A stretch of DNA of 64,000 bases from Pseudomonas sp. 14P_8.1_Bac3 (GCF_025466085.1 NZ_JANLOD010000004.1:51896-115895); one strand, 5' to 3'. Counted from the first letter of the stretch, positions 46,288-55,562 are shown. Notes: generated from the sequence alone by a model not told the origin. Numbers and translations: made by a program.

Positions 46288-46606
46288 GCGGCCTGCCTGC
46301 GTGCGACTTTTTCCGCAAAGTCGCACGAGGATTAATTCAGCAACACATCTTTGTGCCCTGCCCTCTTTTGCGGTTTCTGTCACTGACCGAAGACACGTTA
46401 TCGGCTCGCGTCTAACAGCGGCGGGGCCGGCAACGCGAATGGCCTGACAAACATGTCGCCCTGTCGCCGTCAGAAATGCCCTGCAAGCGGCTAGACTCTG
46501 GCTGTAGGACACAGTTTGAAATAGTCACCCGGTTGAATAGCCCGGTGCAGCACCTTATATACCCCGCAGTACGCTACATCTTTAGCAAAAGGAGATTTCT
46601 ACAACC
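46288..46606. other. Intergenic region alaA-htpX
   Basis: The region is 319 bases with no gene. It contains a hairpin GTGCGACTTT / AAAGTCGCAC at about 46301-46326 just after alaA, probably transcript-ending although without a T-run, and a heat-shock-like promoter near 46533-46562. Confidence 0.5.
46533..46562 (+). promoter_or_regulatory. Candidate sigma-32 promoter of htpX
   Basis: TTGAA, 15 bases, then CCTTATATA resembles the heat-shock pattern CTTGAA-N11-16-CCCCATNT. It is placed ~45 bases before the htpX start. The match is partial. Confidence 0.45.
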
Positions 46607-47494
46607 ATGATGCGCATCCTGCTGTTTTTGGCCACTAACCTGGCGGTCGTGCTGATTGCCAGCATCACCCTGAGCCTTTTCGGCTTCAACGGGTTCATGG
46701 CGGCCAACGGGGTTGACCTCAACCTCAATCAGCTGCTGATTTTCTGTGCGGTCTTTGGTTTTGCCGGTTCGCTGTTCTCGCTGTTCATCTCCAAGTGGAT
46801 GGCGAAGATGAGCACGAGCACCCAGATCATCACCCAGCCGCGCACACGTCACGAGCAATGGCTGCTGCAAACGGTCGAGCAACTGTCCCGCGAAGCCGGG
46901 ATCAAGATGCCGGAAGTCGGGATTTTCCCGGCCTACGAGGCGAACGCCTTCGCCACCGGCTGGAACAAGAACGATGCACTGGTCGCGGTCAGCCAGGGCT
47001 TGCTCGAACGCTTCTCGCCGGATGAAGTGAAAGCCGTTCTGGCCCACGAAATCGGTCACGTTGCCAATGGCGACATGGTCACCCTGGCGCTGATTCAGGG
47101 CGTGGTGAACACCTTCGTCATGTTCTTCGCGCGGATCATCGGCAATTTTGTCGACAAGGTGATCTTCAAGAACGAGGAAGGCCAGGGCATCGCCTACTAC
47201 GTGGCGACCATCTTCGCCGAACTGGTCCTGGGCATTCTGGCCAGTGCCATCGTCATGTGGTTCTCGCGTAAACGCGAATTCCGCGCCGACGAAGCCGGTG
47301 CACGCCTGGCCGGCACCAGCGCCATGATCGGCGCCCTGCAACGCCTGCGTGCGGAACAAGGGTTACCCGTGCACATGCCGGACACCTTGAACGCGTTTGG
47401 CATCAACGGTGGCATCAAACAAGGGTTCGCCCGTATGTTCATGAGCCACCCGCCGCTGGAAGAGCGTATCGACGCATTGCGTCGTCGGGGCTGA
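46607..47494 (+). CDS. htpX: Inner-membrane zinc metalloprotease HtpX
   Basis: A 295-residue protein. Two N-terminal membrane segments ([19 protein letters not shown] and [19 protein letters not shown]) precede the catalytic [14 protein letters not shown] near residues 143-156 (HExxH); the third ligand Glu lies in [15 protein letters not shown]. It degrades misfolded membrane proteins. AAAGGAG precedes ATG and a strong terminator follows. Confidence 0.92.
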   Translation: MMRILLFLATNLAVVLIASITLSLFGFNGFMAANGVDLNLNQLLIFCAVFGFAGSLFSLFISKWMAKMSTSTQIITQPRTRHEQWLLQTVEQLSREAGIKMPEVGIFPAYEANAFATGWNKNDALVAVSQGLLERFSPDEVKAVLAHEIGHVANGDMVTLALIQGVVNTFVMFFARIIGNFVDKVIFKNEEGQGIAYYVATIFAELVLGILASAIVMWFSRKREFRADEAGARLAGTSAMIGALQRLRAEQGLPVHMPDTLNAFGINGGIKQGFARMFMSHPPLEERIDALRRRG

Positions 47495-47514
47495 GAGGCT
47501 CTGGACTAAAAAAG

Positions 47515-47544
47515 AAGGCCCGCAGTGATGCGGGCCTTTTTTTG
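47515..47544 (+). terminator. Rho-independent terminator of htpX
   Basis: The stem AAGGCCCGCA / TGCGGGCCTT with GTGA loop is followed by TTTTTG. The A-run on the other side could also serve the convergent tpm. Confidence 0.93.
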
Positions 47545-47595
47545 TCTGATTGATTGTTGGCTTGCTCGCGAAGGTGCTGGCAAAACCACCCAAAC

Positions 47596-48252
47596 CTACC
47601 GACTGGAAACGCGATAAACCCGTTCTTCCAACCGGGTAACTCCACTCTCGATAAACTTCCAGCTCTCACCCAGCACATCCTGGTCTTCCAGAACCTTCAA
47701 CGACCATACCGCCCCGAACAACCGCTGCACCTCATCATCAAGCACGGCAAACGGCGGTCCATCCTTTTGCGCTTGGTCGTAATCCAGGGTGATCAACAGC
47801 CCCAGCGCCTCCTTTGGCAGAATACGGTTCAGATGAGCGGCATAGTGTTCGCGCATGGCGGGCGGAAGCGCGATCAGTGCAGCCCGGTCGTACAGGCCCG
47901 CACAATCGGCCACATCGCCGGCAGTCAACTCGAAGAAATCACCACACCACAACTCGATTGATCCGGCGCGGTAGACCTTGAACGGCCCTTGCTCACTGAC
48001 ATCAGGGTCAAACTGATGCTCATCGAAGAAGTCTTCAATGGCCTTCTCCGACAGCTCGATCCCAAGAACTTCGTGGCCTTTGTGCGCCAGCCACAACAAA
48101 TCAAGACTCTTCCCACACAACGGCACCAGTACGCGCGCGCCCTCTTCCAGCGCTAATTGCGGCCAGAAACGTTGCAGATAAGGGTTCACTTCAGGCAGAT
48201 GGAAGCCGATCTGATTCGACTGCCACCGCTTGTGCCAAAACTCCGGCTGCAT
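47596..48252 (-). CDS. tpm: Thiopurine S-methyltransferase
   Basis: A 218-residue SAM-dependent methyltransferase. The N-terminal [19 protein letters not shown] and motif I region [28 protein letters not shown] are characteristic of bacterial TPMT, which methylates tellurite, selenite and thiopurines. ATG 48252 is chosen over 48276 because it gives the usual family start. Confidence 0.88.
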   Translation of the reverse strand: MQPEFWHKRWQSNQIGFHLPEVNPYLQRFWPQLALEEGARVLVPLCGKSLDLLWLAHKGHEVLGIELSEKAIEDFFDEHQFDPDVSEQGPFKVYRAGSIELWCGDFFELTAGDVADCAGLYDRAALIALPPAMREHYAAHLNRILPKEALGLLITLDYDQAQKDGPPFAVLDDEVQRLFGAVWSLKVLEDQDVLGESWKFIESGVTRLEERVYRVSSR

Positions 48253-48354
48253 AAATATCTCCGAAAATTCGATCAAAACACGCTAAAACTTATATTAGAT
48301 TTAGATCAATGATCTGACTGAAGATGGAGCCATCTTACTCTCAGGAGCTCCTTC

Positions 48355-49122
48355 ATGTTCCCCAGCCTGTATATATCCCATGGCTCCCCCATGCTGGCGC
48401 TGGAACCCGGTGCCAGCGGGCCGGCCCTGGCGCGCATCGCTGCCGAATTGCCGAAACCCAAGGCCATCGTGATCGTTTCCGCGCACTGGGAAAGCAATGA
48501 ATTGCTGGTCAGCGGCAATCCCCGGCCGGAAACCTGGCATGACTTCGGTGGCTTTCCCAAGGCGCTGTTCGAGGTGCAATACCCGGCCGCCGGCGATCCA
48601 CAGCTGGCCAACACGGTCGTCGAACTGCTGATGAGCAGTGACCTGCCCGCACGTATCGACAGCAAACGCCCGTTCGACCACGGGGTCTGGGTGCCGTTGT
48701 CGTTGATGTACCCGCAAGCCGATATCCCGGTGGTGCAAGTCTCGCTGCCGACACGTGGTGGCCCCGCCCTGCAGACTCGCGTCGGTCATGCCTTGAGCAC
48801 TCTGCGCGAACAAGGCGTGCTGCTGATCGGTTCCGGCAGCATCACCCATAACCTGCGCGAACTGGACTGGCACGCCGGCCCGGAAAGCGTCGAGCCGTGG
48901 GCCAGGGAATTTCGCGATTGGATGATCGAAAAGCTTGAGGCCGACGATGAAACCGCTTTGCACGACTACCGTCAGCAAGCACCGAACGCGGTGCGCAACC
49001 ATCCGAGCGATGAACACTTGTTGCCGTTGTACTTTGCGCGGGGGGCCGGCGGGCGCTTCAGCGTAAGCCATAAAGGGTTCACCATGGGCGCCCTAGGCAT
49101 GGACATTTACCGCTTCGGCTAA
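48355..49122 (+). CDS. Class III extradiol ring-cleavage dioxygenase (LigB/DODA type)
   Basis: A 255-residue protein with YISHGSPMLALE (metal His), VIVSAHWES (second His), PFDHGVWVPLSLMYP and GSGSITHNLREL. This resembles the YgiD/4,5-DOPA-extradiol dioxygenase family. The natural phenolic substrate is unknown. Divergent from tpm; an AGGAG site precedes the ATG. Confidence 0.82.
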   Translation: MFPSLYISHGSPMLALEPGASGPALARIAAELPKPKAIVIVSAHWESNELLVSGNPRPETWHDFGGFPKALFEVQYPAAGDPQLANTVVELLMSSDLPARIDSKRPFDHGVWVPLSLMYPQADIPVVQVSLPTRGGPALQTRVGHALSTLREQGVLLIGSGSITHNLRELDWHAGPESVEPWAREFRDWMIEKLEADDETALHDYRQQAPNAVRNHPSDEHLLPLYFARGAGGRFSVSHKGFTMGALGMDIYRFG

Positions 49123-49144
49123 TCAGAGACCTGCGGCGGGACGT

Positions 49145-49858
49145 TCAGACCACGTCGACACCGACGTGAATTGCATCGTGCCGCCAAAATTCCAGGTCAC
49201 AGTCGATCAACCGCTCGTGTTGATCGTAATTAACCCGGGCGATGCGCAATCCCGGGCTCCCGACCGATACCCGTAACGCCGCCGCGGCATCGACCGAAAG
49301 CGCCGTCGGCACGATTTCAAAGCGCACCCGGCCGTAATGCAAGTCGTAGTGCCGCGCGTACAGCTCGGTAATCGACTGATTCAGATCGAACTCCAGAATT
49401 CCCGGGAAGTACTGCGGGTTGAGGTAATGCTCGACGTACAACACCAGCCGCTCATCAATCCGTCGCGCCCGGCAGATCTGAATCACGCTCGACAAAGCAG
49501 GCAACTGCAACCAGGCACACACTGCTGCCGACGCCGGCTGCAACCGTGCCGAAATCACCTCGGTAGACGCTGCACGCCCCTGCGCGGCAACCATCGCGTG
49601 AAAATGACTGCGCTGCATCAGGTTGTAGGCCAGCCGCGGTGGCGACACGAACCATCCCCGGCGCTCCTCGCGATAAATCTGCCCCTGTGCCTCCAACTGC
49701 AACAACGCTTCACGCACCGTGATACGCGTGGTACCAAACAACTCACTGAGCTTGCGCTCGGCCGGTAACTTGCTGCCGGGCGCCAACAGCCCATGATCGA
49801 GCTGCTCCTGAAGCACCTGTCCGATGGCTGTCACCGCCTTGGTTGTCTCGACGCGCAT
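49145..49858 (-). CDS. GntR-family regulator with UTRA domain (HutC/PhnF subfamily)
   Basis: A 237-residue protein. The winged helix lies at ~10-75 (PGSKLPAERKLSELFGTTRITVREAL). A UTRA effector domain fills the rest (ISARLQPASAAVCAWLQLP, then ICRARRIDERLVLYVEHYL). ATG 49858 follows AGGT by eight bases. It is divergent from the ABC cluster that begins at 50209. Sites resembling the PhnF operator TGGTATAGACCA lie next to both genes, so it probably represses both until a phosphorus compound binds the UTRA domain. The effector is inference. Confidence 0.82.
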   Translation of the reverse strand: MRVETTKAVTAIGQVLQEQLDHGLLAPGSKLPAERKLSELFGTTRITVREALLQLEAQGQIYREERRGWFVSPPRLAYNLMQRSHFHAMVAAQGRAASTEVISARLQPASAAVCAWLQLPALSSVIQICRARRIDERLVLYVEHYLNPQYFPGILEFDLNQSITELYARHYDLHYGRVRFEIVPTALSVDAAAALRVSVGSPGLRIARVNYDQHERLIDCDLEFWRHDAIHVGVDVV

Positions 49859-49872
49859 CAACGTTACCTATC

Positions 49873-49884
49873 TGGACTAGACCA
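49873..49884. promoter_or_regulatory. PhnF-like operator, regulator side
   Basis: TGGACTAGACCA differs at two positions from the known PhnF site TGGTATAGACCA. It forms part of the palindrome CTGGACTAGACCAG and lies 14 bases before the regulator's start codon. Confidence 0.6.
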
Positions 49885-50150
49885 GCACTGTTTCGGGGCG
49901 GAACCGACATTCAAATCGGCGCCATCAACTTTCTGCAAGCCTAGGCACTGCTTATGACTGGCAGATGACAAAGCCGCTGAACGGTTGCTTGAAAACGCTG
50001 CAATTTGACGGCCAAGTCCTTTCGTTTCAGGTCTTTAGCCATGGTCTACGCTTATCTCGAACCCTGAGCGTTTCGCTATAAAAAATAGCGAGCGACCGGA
50101 GGGCGACATCAAAATGTCATCCAGGCCACTTAAATTGGCTCAGGTATTGC

Positions 50151-50162
50151 TGACCTAGACCA
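50151..50162. promoter_or_regulatory. PhnF-like operator, transporter side
   Basis: TGACCTAGACCA shares CTAGACCA with the other site and lies 46 bases before the binding-protein gene. Confidence 0.55.
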
Positions 50163-50208
50163 ACACCACCGCAATCGCAGCGTTGAAAACGCCCAAAGGA
50201 GCTTCGGA

Positions 50209-51273
50209 ATGAAAAAGCTTTTCCTGGCATCACTGTTAGGCTCGACCATTGCCTTGTGTACCGCCGCCATGGCCGCTGATGATTTGAAAACCCTGGAAGC
50301 CGCTGCGAAAGCGGAAGGCGCGGTCAATAGCGTCGGCATGCCCGATGACTGGGCCAACTGGAAAGGCACCTGGGAAGACCTGGCCAAGACCTACGGCCTG
50401 AAACACATCGACACTGACATGAGCTCGGCACAGGAAATCGCCAAGTTCGCCGCTGAAAAAGACAACGCCAGCGCCGACATCGGCGACGTCGGCGCGGCCT
50501 TCGGCCCGATTGCGGTCAAACAAGGCGTGGTGCAACCGTACAAACCAAGCACCTGGGATCAGGTACCTGCCTGGGCGAAGGACAAGGACGGCAACTGGGC
50601 GCTGGCCTACACCGGCACCATCGCGTTCATCATCAACAAAAAGCTGCTGCACGGTTCGGAAGCGCCGACCAAATGGGCTGACCTCAAAACCGGTAAATAC
50701 AAGGTCTCGATCGGCGACGTGAGCACGGCGGCCCAAGCCGCAAACGGCGTACTCGCTGCGGCTTACGCAAACGGCGGTGACGAGAAAAACCTGCAGCCTG
50801 CACTGTTACTGTTTGCAGACATCGCCAAACAAGGTCGCCTGTCCATGGCCAACCCGACCATCGCCACGATGGAAAAGGGTGAAATCGAAGTCGGCGTGGT
50901 CTGGGATTTCAACGGCCTGAGCTACAGGGCAAAAATGGCCAATCCCGATGACTACACCGTGCTGATTCCATCGGACGGTTCGGTGATTTCCGGCTACACC
51001 ACCATCATCAACAAATACGCCAAGAACCCTAACGCCGCCAAGCTGACCCGCGAATACATCTTCAGCGACGCCGGCCAGATCAATCTGGCGCGCGGCAACG
51101 CCCGTCCGATCCGCGCCGAGCACGTGACGCTGCCAGATGACGTCAAGGCCAAACTGCTGCCAAACGAGCAGTACAAGGGCGTGACGCCAATCAAGGACGC
51201 AGACGCTTGGGAGAAGACTTCCAAGGCCCTGCCACAGAAGTGGAACGAAGAAGTCATCGTCGAGATGAAGTGA
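50209..51273 (+). CDS. ABC transporter periplasmic binding protein (PotD/iron/phosphonate type)
   Basis: A 354-residue protein with signal peptide MKKLFLASLLGSTIALCTAAMA. The mature domain follows the family-1 SBP order: AAKAEGAVNSVGMPDDWANW, then ADIGDVGAAFGPIAVKQGVV, NGDVSTAAQAAN-like loop and EKGEIEVGVVWDF. AAAGGAGC precedes ATG. Similar proteins carry 2-aminoethylphosphonate, polyamines or iron; its neighbours point to a phosphorus compound. The ligand is not proven. Confidence 0.78.
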   Translation: MKKLFLASLLGSTIALCTAAMAADDLKTLEAAAKAEGAVNSVGMPDDWANWKGTWEDLAKTYGLKHIDTDMSSAQEIAKFAAEKDNASADIGDVGAAFGPIAVKQGVVQPYKPSTWDQVPAWAKDKDGNWALAYTGTIAFIINKKLLHGSEAPTKWADLKTGKYKVSIGDVSTAAQAANGVLAAAYANGGDEKNLQPALLLFADIAKQGRLSMANPTIATMEKGEIEVGVVWDFNGLSYRAKMANPDDYTVLIPSDGSVISGYTTIINKYAKNPNAAKLTREYIFSDAGQINLARGNARPIRAEHVTLPDDVKAKLLPNEQYKGVTPIKDADAWEKTSKALPQKWNEEVIVEMK

Positions 51274-51302
51274 CACGCCCCCAGGGCTGATGCAAATCCC
51301 TT

Positions 51303-51390
51303 TGGGAGCGAGCCTGCTCGCGATAGCGAACTGAAATTCAACACATTTGTTGACTGAAGGTCCCTTATCGCGAGCAGGCTCGCTCCCACA
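51303..51390. repeat. REPIN inside the ABC operon
   Basis: Arms TGGGAGCGAGCCTGCTCGCG and CGCGAGCAGGCTCGCTCCCA enclose a loop with ATTCAACA...GTTGACTGA, shared with the REPIN at 55563. A hairpin here may lower expression of downstream genes relative to the binding protein. Confidence 0.9.
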
Positions 51391-51440
51391 GTGGAGCTTT
51401 GTTGAATTCCGGCTTTCTATCTTCGCGGAGTGTTTGCCCT

Positions 51441-52247
51441 ATGAAGCACAACGTCATCCTTGTCGTGCTCGACGGCCTCAATTACGAAGTCGCGCGCCAC
51501 GCCATGGGGCACTTGCAAGCGTACGTCGGCGCAGGACGCGCAGCGCTCTACAAACTGGAGTGCGAGTTGCCGGCCCTGTCCCGACCGCTTTACGAATGCA
51601 TCCTCACCGGTGTCACGCCAATCGACAGCGGCATCGTCCATAACGACGTCTCGCGCCTGTCCAATCAGCGCAGCATCTATCACTACGCCACCGACGCCGG
51701 GCTGAAAACGGCCGCGGCGGCTTATCACTGGGTCAGTGAGCTGTACAACCGCTCGCCCTTCGTGGCGTCCCGGGATCGTCACACCGACAACCCCGAACTG
51801 CCGATCCAGCACGGCCATTTCTACTGGAGCGATCACTACCCCGACTCGCACCTGTTGGCTGACGCCGAAAGCCTGCGCTTGCGCCATGCGCCGAACTTTC
51901 TGCTGATCCACCCGATGAACATCGACGACGCCGGGCACAAGCACGGCCTGGACACCCCGCAATACCGCAACAGTGCGCGTTTCGCAGACATTTACCTGGC
52001 CGACTACCTGCAAGGCTGGCTCGACGCCGGCTATCAGGTCCTGGTGACCGCCGACCATGGCATGAACAACGACCGCTCGCACAATGGCCTGCTGCCGGAA
52101 GAACGCGAAGTGCCGCTGTTCGTCTTCGGCGACGCCTTCAGTTTCAACGCAAACGCCGCACCGAAACAGACGGAAATCTGCGGCACTGTCTGCGAATTGC
52201 TGGGCGTGGCCCACGACAAACCCGTGTGCCGGGAGCTGCTCAAGTGA
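51441..52247 (+). CDS. Alkaline-phosphatase-superfamily hydrolase (phosphodiesterase / phosphonate hydrolase type)
   Basis: A 268-residue protein with no signal peptide. Metal-binding motifs of the AP/NPP superfamily are present: VVLDGLNYE (first Asp), PALSRPLYECILTG (nucleophile Ser/Thr region), NIDDAGHKHG and TADHGMNND. These ligands would bind two zinc ions. At this size it is a minimal cytosolic member, related in fold to phosphonoacetate hydrolase and nucleotide phosphodiesterases. It likely cleaves the imported compound. ATG 51441 is chosen; its stop overlaps the next start. Confidence 0.8.
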   Translation: MKHNVILVVLDGLNYEVARHAMGHLQAYVGAGRAALYKLECELPALSRPLYECILTGVTPIDSGIVHNDVSRLSNQRSIYHYATDAGLKTAAAAYHWVSELYNRSPFVASRDRHTDNPELPIQHGHFYWSDHYPDSHLLADAESLRLRHAPNFLLIHPMNIDDAGHKHGLDTPQYRNSARFADIYLADYLQGWLDAGYQVLVTADHGMNNDRSHNGLLPEEREVPLFVFGDAFSFNANAAPKQTEICGTVCELLGVAHDKPVCRELLK

Positions 52248-53089
52248 ATGCCATGACCCGCGGAAAATGGCTGGCGGCGCTGTGCCTGGTGCCCTTCACC
52301 CTGTTTTTTATCGTGTTCGAAATTGCCCCGCTGGTGTGGGTGATGATCAACAGTCTGCAATCGGAAGAGGACGGCTGGGGCCTGGCCAACTTCACCAAAA
52401 TCTTCAGCTCGAAGTTCTATCTGCAGGCGATCCAGTACAGCCTCGAGATCAGCTTCTGGTCGAGCGTGTTCGGCATCATCATCGCCGTGCTCGGCGCTTA
52501 CTCCCTGCGCCGGGTCGACTCGAAACTACGCAACTTCGTCAACGCCTTCGCCAACATGACCAGCAACTTCGCCGGCGTACCCCTGGCCTTCGCGTTCATC
52601 ATCCTGCTGGGTTTCAACGGCAGCTTCACCATCATGTTGAAGCAGGCCGGGATCATTCAGGATTTCAACCTGTACTCGAAAACCGGGCTGATCATCCTTT
52701 ACACCTACTTTCAGATTCCCCTCGGCGTGCTGCTGCTCTACCCCGCCTTCGACGCCCTGCGTGAAGACTGGCGCGAGTCCGCCGAGCTGCTCGGCGCCAG
52801 CGGCTGGCAGTTCTGGCGACACATCGGCCTGCCGGTGCTGACCCCGGCGCTGCTCGGCACATTCGTGATCCTGCTGGCCAACGCCCTCGGCGCCTACGCC
52901 ACGGTGTACGCCCTGACCACCGGTAACTTCAACGTGCTACCGATCCGTATTGCGGCGATGGTGTCCGGCGACATTTCCCTGGACCCGAACCTGGCCAGTG
53001 CGCTGGCCGTGGTGCTGGTGGCGTTGATGACTTTGGTGACCGTCGTGCATCAGTTGCTGTTGAAGAGGAGCTACCATGTCTCGCGCTGA
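52244..53089 (+). CDS. ABC transporter permease 1
   Basis: A 281-residue permease with about six membrane helices, starting LAALCLVPFTLFFIVFEIAPL. The coupling EAA-like loop is ESAELLGASGWQFWRHIGLP. GTG 52244 overlaps the hydrolase stop (GTGA) and has GGGAG eight bases before it; ATG 52253 is an alternative. It overlaps permease 2 by 14 bases. Confidence 0.83.
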   Translation: MNAMTRGKWLAALCLVPFTLFFIVFEIAPLVWVMINSLQSEEDGWGLANFTKIFSSKFYLQAIQYSLEISFWSSVFGIIIAVLGAYSLRRVDSKLRNFVNAFANMTSNFAGVPLAFAFIILLGFNGSFTIMLKQAGIIQDFNLYSKTGLIILYTYFQIPLGVLLLYPAFDALREDWRESAELLGASGWQFWRHIGLPVLTPALLGTFVILLANALGAYATVYALTTGNFNVLPIRIAAMVSGDISLDPNLASALAVVLVALMTLVTVVHQLLLKRSYHVSR

Positions 53090-53876
53090 TCTGGGCCCGG
53101 TCGGTGTCTATCACCGTGTCGTGGTTTATCTGCTGTTCGCCATCCTGTTGCTGCCCCTGCTCGGCACGCTGATCTATTCGATCGCCAGCAGTTGGTCGGC
53201 AACCATTCTGCCCAGCGGCTTCACGATCAAATGGTACGTGGCGCTGTGGAGCGATCCGCGCTTTCTCCATGCATTCGGTCAATCGCTGCTGGTCTGCGTC
53301 GGCTCGCTGATGCTCTCGGTGGTGCTGATTCTGCCGCTGCTGTTCGTGGTCCATTACCACTTCCCGAAACTCGATGCACTGATGAACATCCTGATCCTGC
53401 TGCCCTTCGCGGTCCCGCCGGTGGTGTCTTCGGTGGGGCTGTTGCAACTGTACGGTTCAGGGCCGTTCGCGATGGTCGGCACGCCGTGGATTCTGATCGG
53501 CTGCTATTTCACCGTGGCGCTGCCGTTCATGTACCGGGCGATCACCAACAACCTGCAAGCGATCAACTTGCGGGACTTGATGGACGCGGCCCAACTGCTC
53601 GGCGCCAGCACCTGGCAAGCGGCGATCCTGGTGGTGCTGCCGAACCTGCGCAAAGGCTTGATGGTGGCGCTGTTGCTGTCGTTCTCGTTCCTGTTCGGCG
53701 AGTTCGTGTTCGCCAACATCCTCGTCGGCACCCGCTACGAAACCCTGCAGGTCTACCTCAACAACATGCGTAACAGCAGCGGCCATTTCACCAGTGCGCT
53801 GGTGATTTCCTACTTCTTCTTTGTGCTGGTTCTGACCTGGGCGGCCAATATCTTGAACAAGGACAAAAGCGAATGA
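53076..53876 (+). CDS. ABC transporter permease 2
   Basis: A 266-residue permease with six membrane segments (VVVYLLFAILLLPLLGTLIY first). EAA loop: LMDAAQLLGASTWQAAILVV. GAGGAG precedes ATG 53076. It ends in a four-base overlap with the ATPase gene. Confidence 0.85.
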   Translation: MSRADLGPVGVYHRVVVYLLFAILLLPLLGTLIYSIASSWSATILPSGFTIKWYVALWSDPRFLHAFGQSLLVCVGSLMLSVVLILPLLFVVHYHFPKLDALMNILILLPFAVPPVVSSVGLLQLYGSGPFAMVGTPWILIGCYFTVALPFMYRAITNNLQAINLRDLMDAAQLLGASTWQAAILVVLPNLRKGLMVALLLSFSFLFGEFVFANILVGTRYETLQVYLNNMRNSSGHFTSALVISYFFFVLVLTWAANILNKDKSE

Positions 53877-54862
53877 GCTATGTCAGCGTCCAACACCTGC
53901 AGAAAAATTACGCGGGCACCACGGTGTTCAGCGACATCAACTGCGAAATTCAGAAAGGTGAGTTTGTCACCCTCCTGGGGCCGTCCGGTTGCGGCAAGTC
54001 CACGTTGCTGCGTTGCATCGCCGGGCTGACTTCGGTCGATGGCGGGAAGATTTTGCTGGATGGTGTCGATATCGTGCCGTTAAGTCCGCAAAAACGCGGA
54101 ATTGGCATGGTGTTCCAGAGCTACGCATTGTTCCCCAACATGACCGTCGAACAGAACGTCGCGTTTGGCTTGCGCATGCAAAAGGTCAACAGCGACGACA
54201 GCCAGAAGCGCGTCGCCGAAGTACTGAGACTGGTGGAGCTCAATGACTTCGCCGGCCGTTATCCGCATCAGATGTCCGGCGGCCAGTGCCAGCGTGTCGC
54301 CCTCGCCCGCTCTCTGGTCACCCGGCCTCGGCTGTTGTTGCTGGATGAGCCGTTATCGGCCCTCGATGCACGGATTCGCAAACACTTGCGCGAACAGATC
54401 CGTCAGATCCAGCGCGAGCTCGGCCTGACCACGATCTTCGTCACACACGATCAGGAAGAAGCCCTGACCATGTCTGACCGGATTTTCCTGATGAATCAGG
54501 GAAAGATCGTACAAAGCGGCGACGCCGAAACCCTGTACACAGCGCCGGTGGATGTGTTCGCTGCCGGCTTCATCGGCAACTACAACCTGCTGGATGCCGA
54601 CAGCGCGACGAAACTGTTGCAACGCCCGGTCACCCATCGCATCGCCATTCGCCCCGAGGCCATCGAGCTGAGCCTTGATGGCGAGTTGGATGCACAGGTG
54701 CGCAGCCACAGCCTGCTGGGCAACGTAATTCGATACCGGGTCGAGGCCCGTGGCGTGGAACTGGTGGTCGATGTGCTTAACCGCTCGGCGGCCGATTTGC
54801 ATCCCGATGGTCAGCGTCTGGCGCTTTCCATCGATCCGACGGCCCTGTGTGAGGTAGCCTGA
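53873..54862 (+). CDS. ABC transporter ATPase (PotA/FbpC/PhnT type)
   Basis: A 329-residue protein with Walker A LLGPSGCGKSTLLRCIAG near residues 37-54, Q-loop GMVFQSYALFPNM, signature MSGGQCQRVALARSL near 140, Walker B LLLLDEPLSALDARIRK and switch His in FVTHDQEEAL. A C-terminal TOBE-like domain (IAIRPEAIELSLDG) is present. It energises the two permeases. Confidence 0.88.
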   Translation: MSYVSVQHLQKNYAGTTVFSDINCEIQKGEFVTLLGPSGCGKSTLLRCIAGLTSVDGGKILLDGVDIVPLSPQKRGIGMVFQSYALFPNMTVEQNVAFGLRMQKVNSDDSQKRVAEVLRLVELNDFAGRYPHQMSGGQCQRVALARSLVTRPRLLLLDEPLSALDARIRKHLREQIRQIQRELGLTTIFVTHDQEEALTMSDRIFLMNQGKIVQSGDAETLYTAPVDVFAAGFIGNYNLLDADSATKLLQRPVTHRIAIRPEAIELSLDGELDAQVRSHSLLGNVIRYRVEARGVELVVDVLNRSAADLHPDGQRLALSIDPTALCEVA

Positions 54863-54896
54863 TGCCTTTGCTGATGTTGAAGAGAGAACTGCACTG

Positions 54897-55550
54897 ATGG
54901 CCCTGGCAATTTTTGATCTGGACGAAACCCTGATCCACGGCGACTGCGCCACCCTCTGGAGCGAGCAGATGGGCCGCCTGGGCTGGGTCGATCCCGAGTC
55001 GTTCATGCGGCAGAACAACGAACTGATGGACGCCTACAGCCACGGCAAGCTGCGCATGGAGGACTACATGACCTTCAGCCTCGAACCGATGATCGGACGC
55101 ACGCCCGAAGAGGTCGAGCATTTGGTCGGGCCGTGGGTGGAAGATTTCATCGAGCCAATCATCTTCAGCGACGCCACCAAAGCCATCGCCGCCCATCGCA
55201 AGGCAGGCGACCGGATCCTGGTGATCTCCGCGTCGGGTACGCACCTGGTCAGGCCGATCGCCGACCGACTGGGCATCGACGAGATTCTCGGCATCGAACT
55301 GGAAGTGGTACATGGGGTTTACAGCGGCAACACGGTCGGCACATTGACCTACCGCGAAGGCAAGATCACGCGCCTGCTGGAGTGGCTGGACGCGGAAGAA
55401 GAAAACCTCGAAGGCGCCAGTTTCTACTCGGACTCGCTCAACGATTTGCCGCTGTTGTTGAAGGTCGATTTCCCACACGTGGTGAATCCGGATCCGGTGT
55501 TGCGCGAGCAGGCTGAAAAAGCCGGCTGGCCGATCCATATCTGGAAATAA
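54897..55550 (+). CDS. HAD-IB family phosphatase (SerB-like)
   Basis: A 217-residue HAD hydrolase with catalytic DLDETL (Asp7/Asp9) at the N-terminus, motif II ILVISASGTHL, and the late FYSDSLNDLPLL with metal Asp. The cap is helical. It lies 34 bases after the ATPase gene, the last gene of the cluster, and may remove phosphate from the product of the AP-superfamily hydrolase. The substrate is unknown. Confidence 0.83.
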   Translation: MALAIFDLDETLIHGDCATLWSEQMGRLGWVDPESFMRQNNELMDAYSHGKLRMEDYMTFSLEPMIGRTPEEVEHLVGPWVEDFIEPIIFSDATKAIAAHRKAGDRILVISASGTHLVRPIADRLGIDEILGIELEVVHGVYSGNTVGTLTYREGKITRLLEWLDAEEENLEGASFYSDSLNDLPLLLKVDFPHVVNPDPVLREQAEKAGWPIHIWK

Positions 55551-55562
55551 ACACATTCACCC

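Larger units (their letters stand above)
49859..50208. other. Divergent control region of the phosphorus-type uptake island
   Basis: The region is 350 bases with no gene. It holds operator-like sites at 49873-49884 and 50151-50162 (listed separately) and a CGCTAT / ATAGCG hairpin at about 50074-50090. Confidence 0.5.

Noticed and set aside
45034..46512. Long minus-strand frame opposite the aminotransferase
   Set aside because: Third-position GC effect opposite a clear PLP enzyme; no domain or ribosome site.
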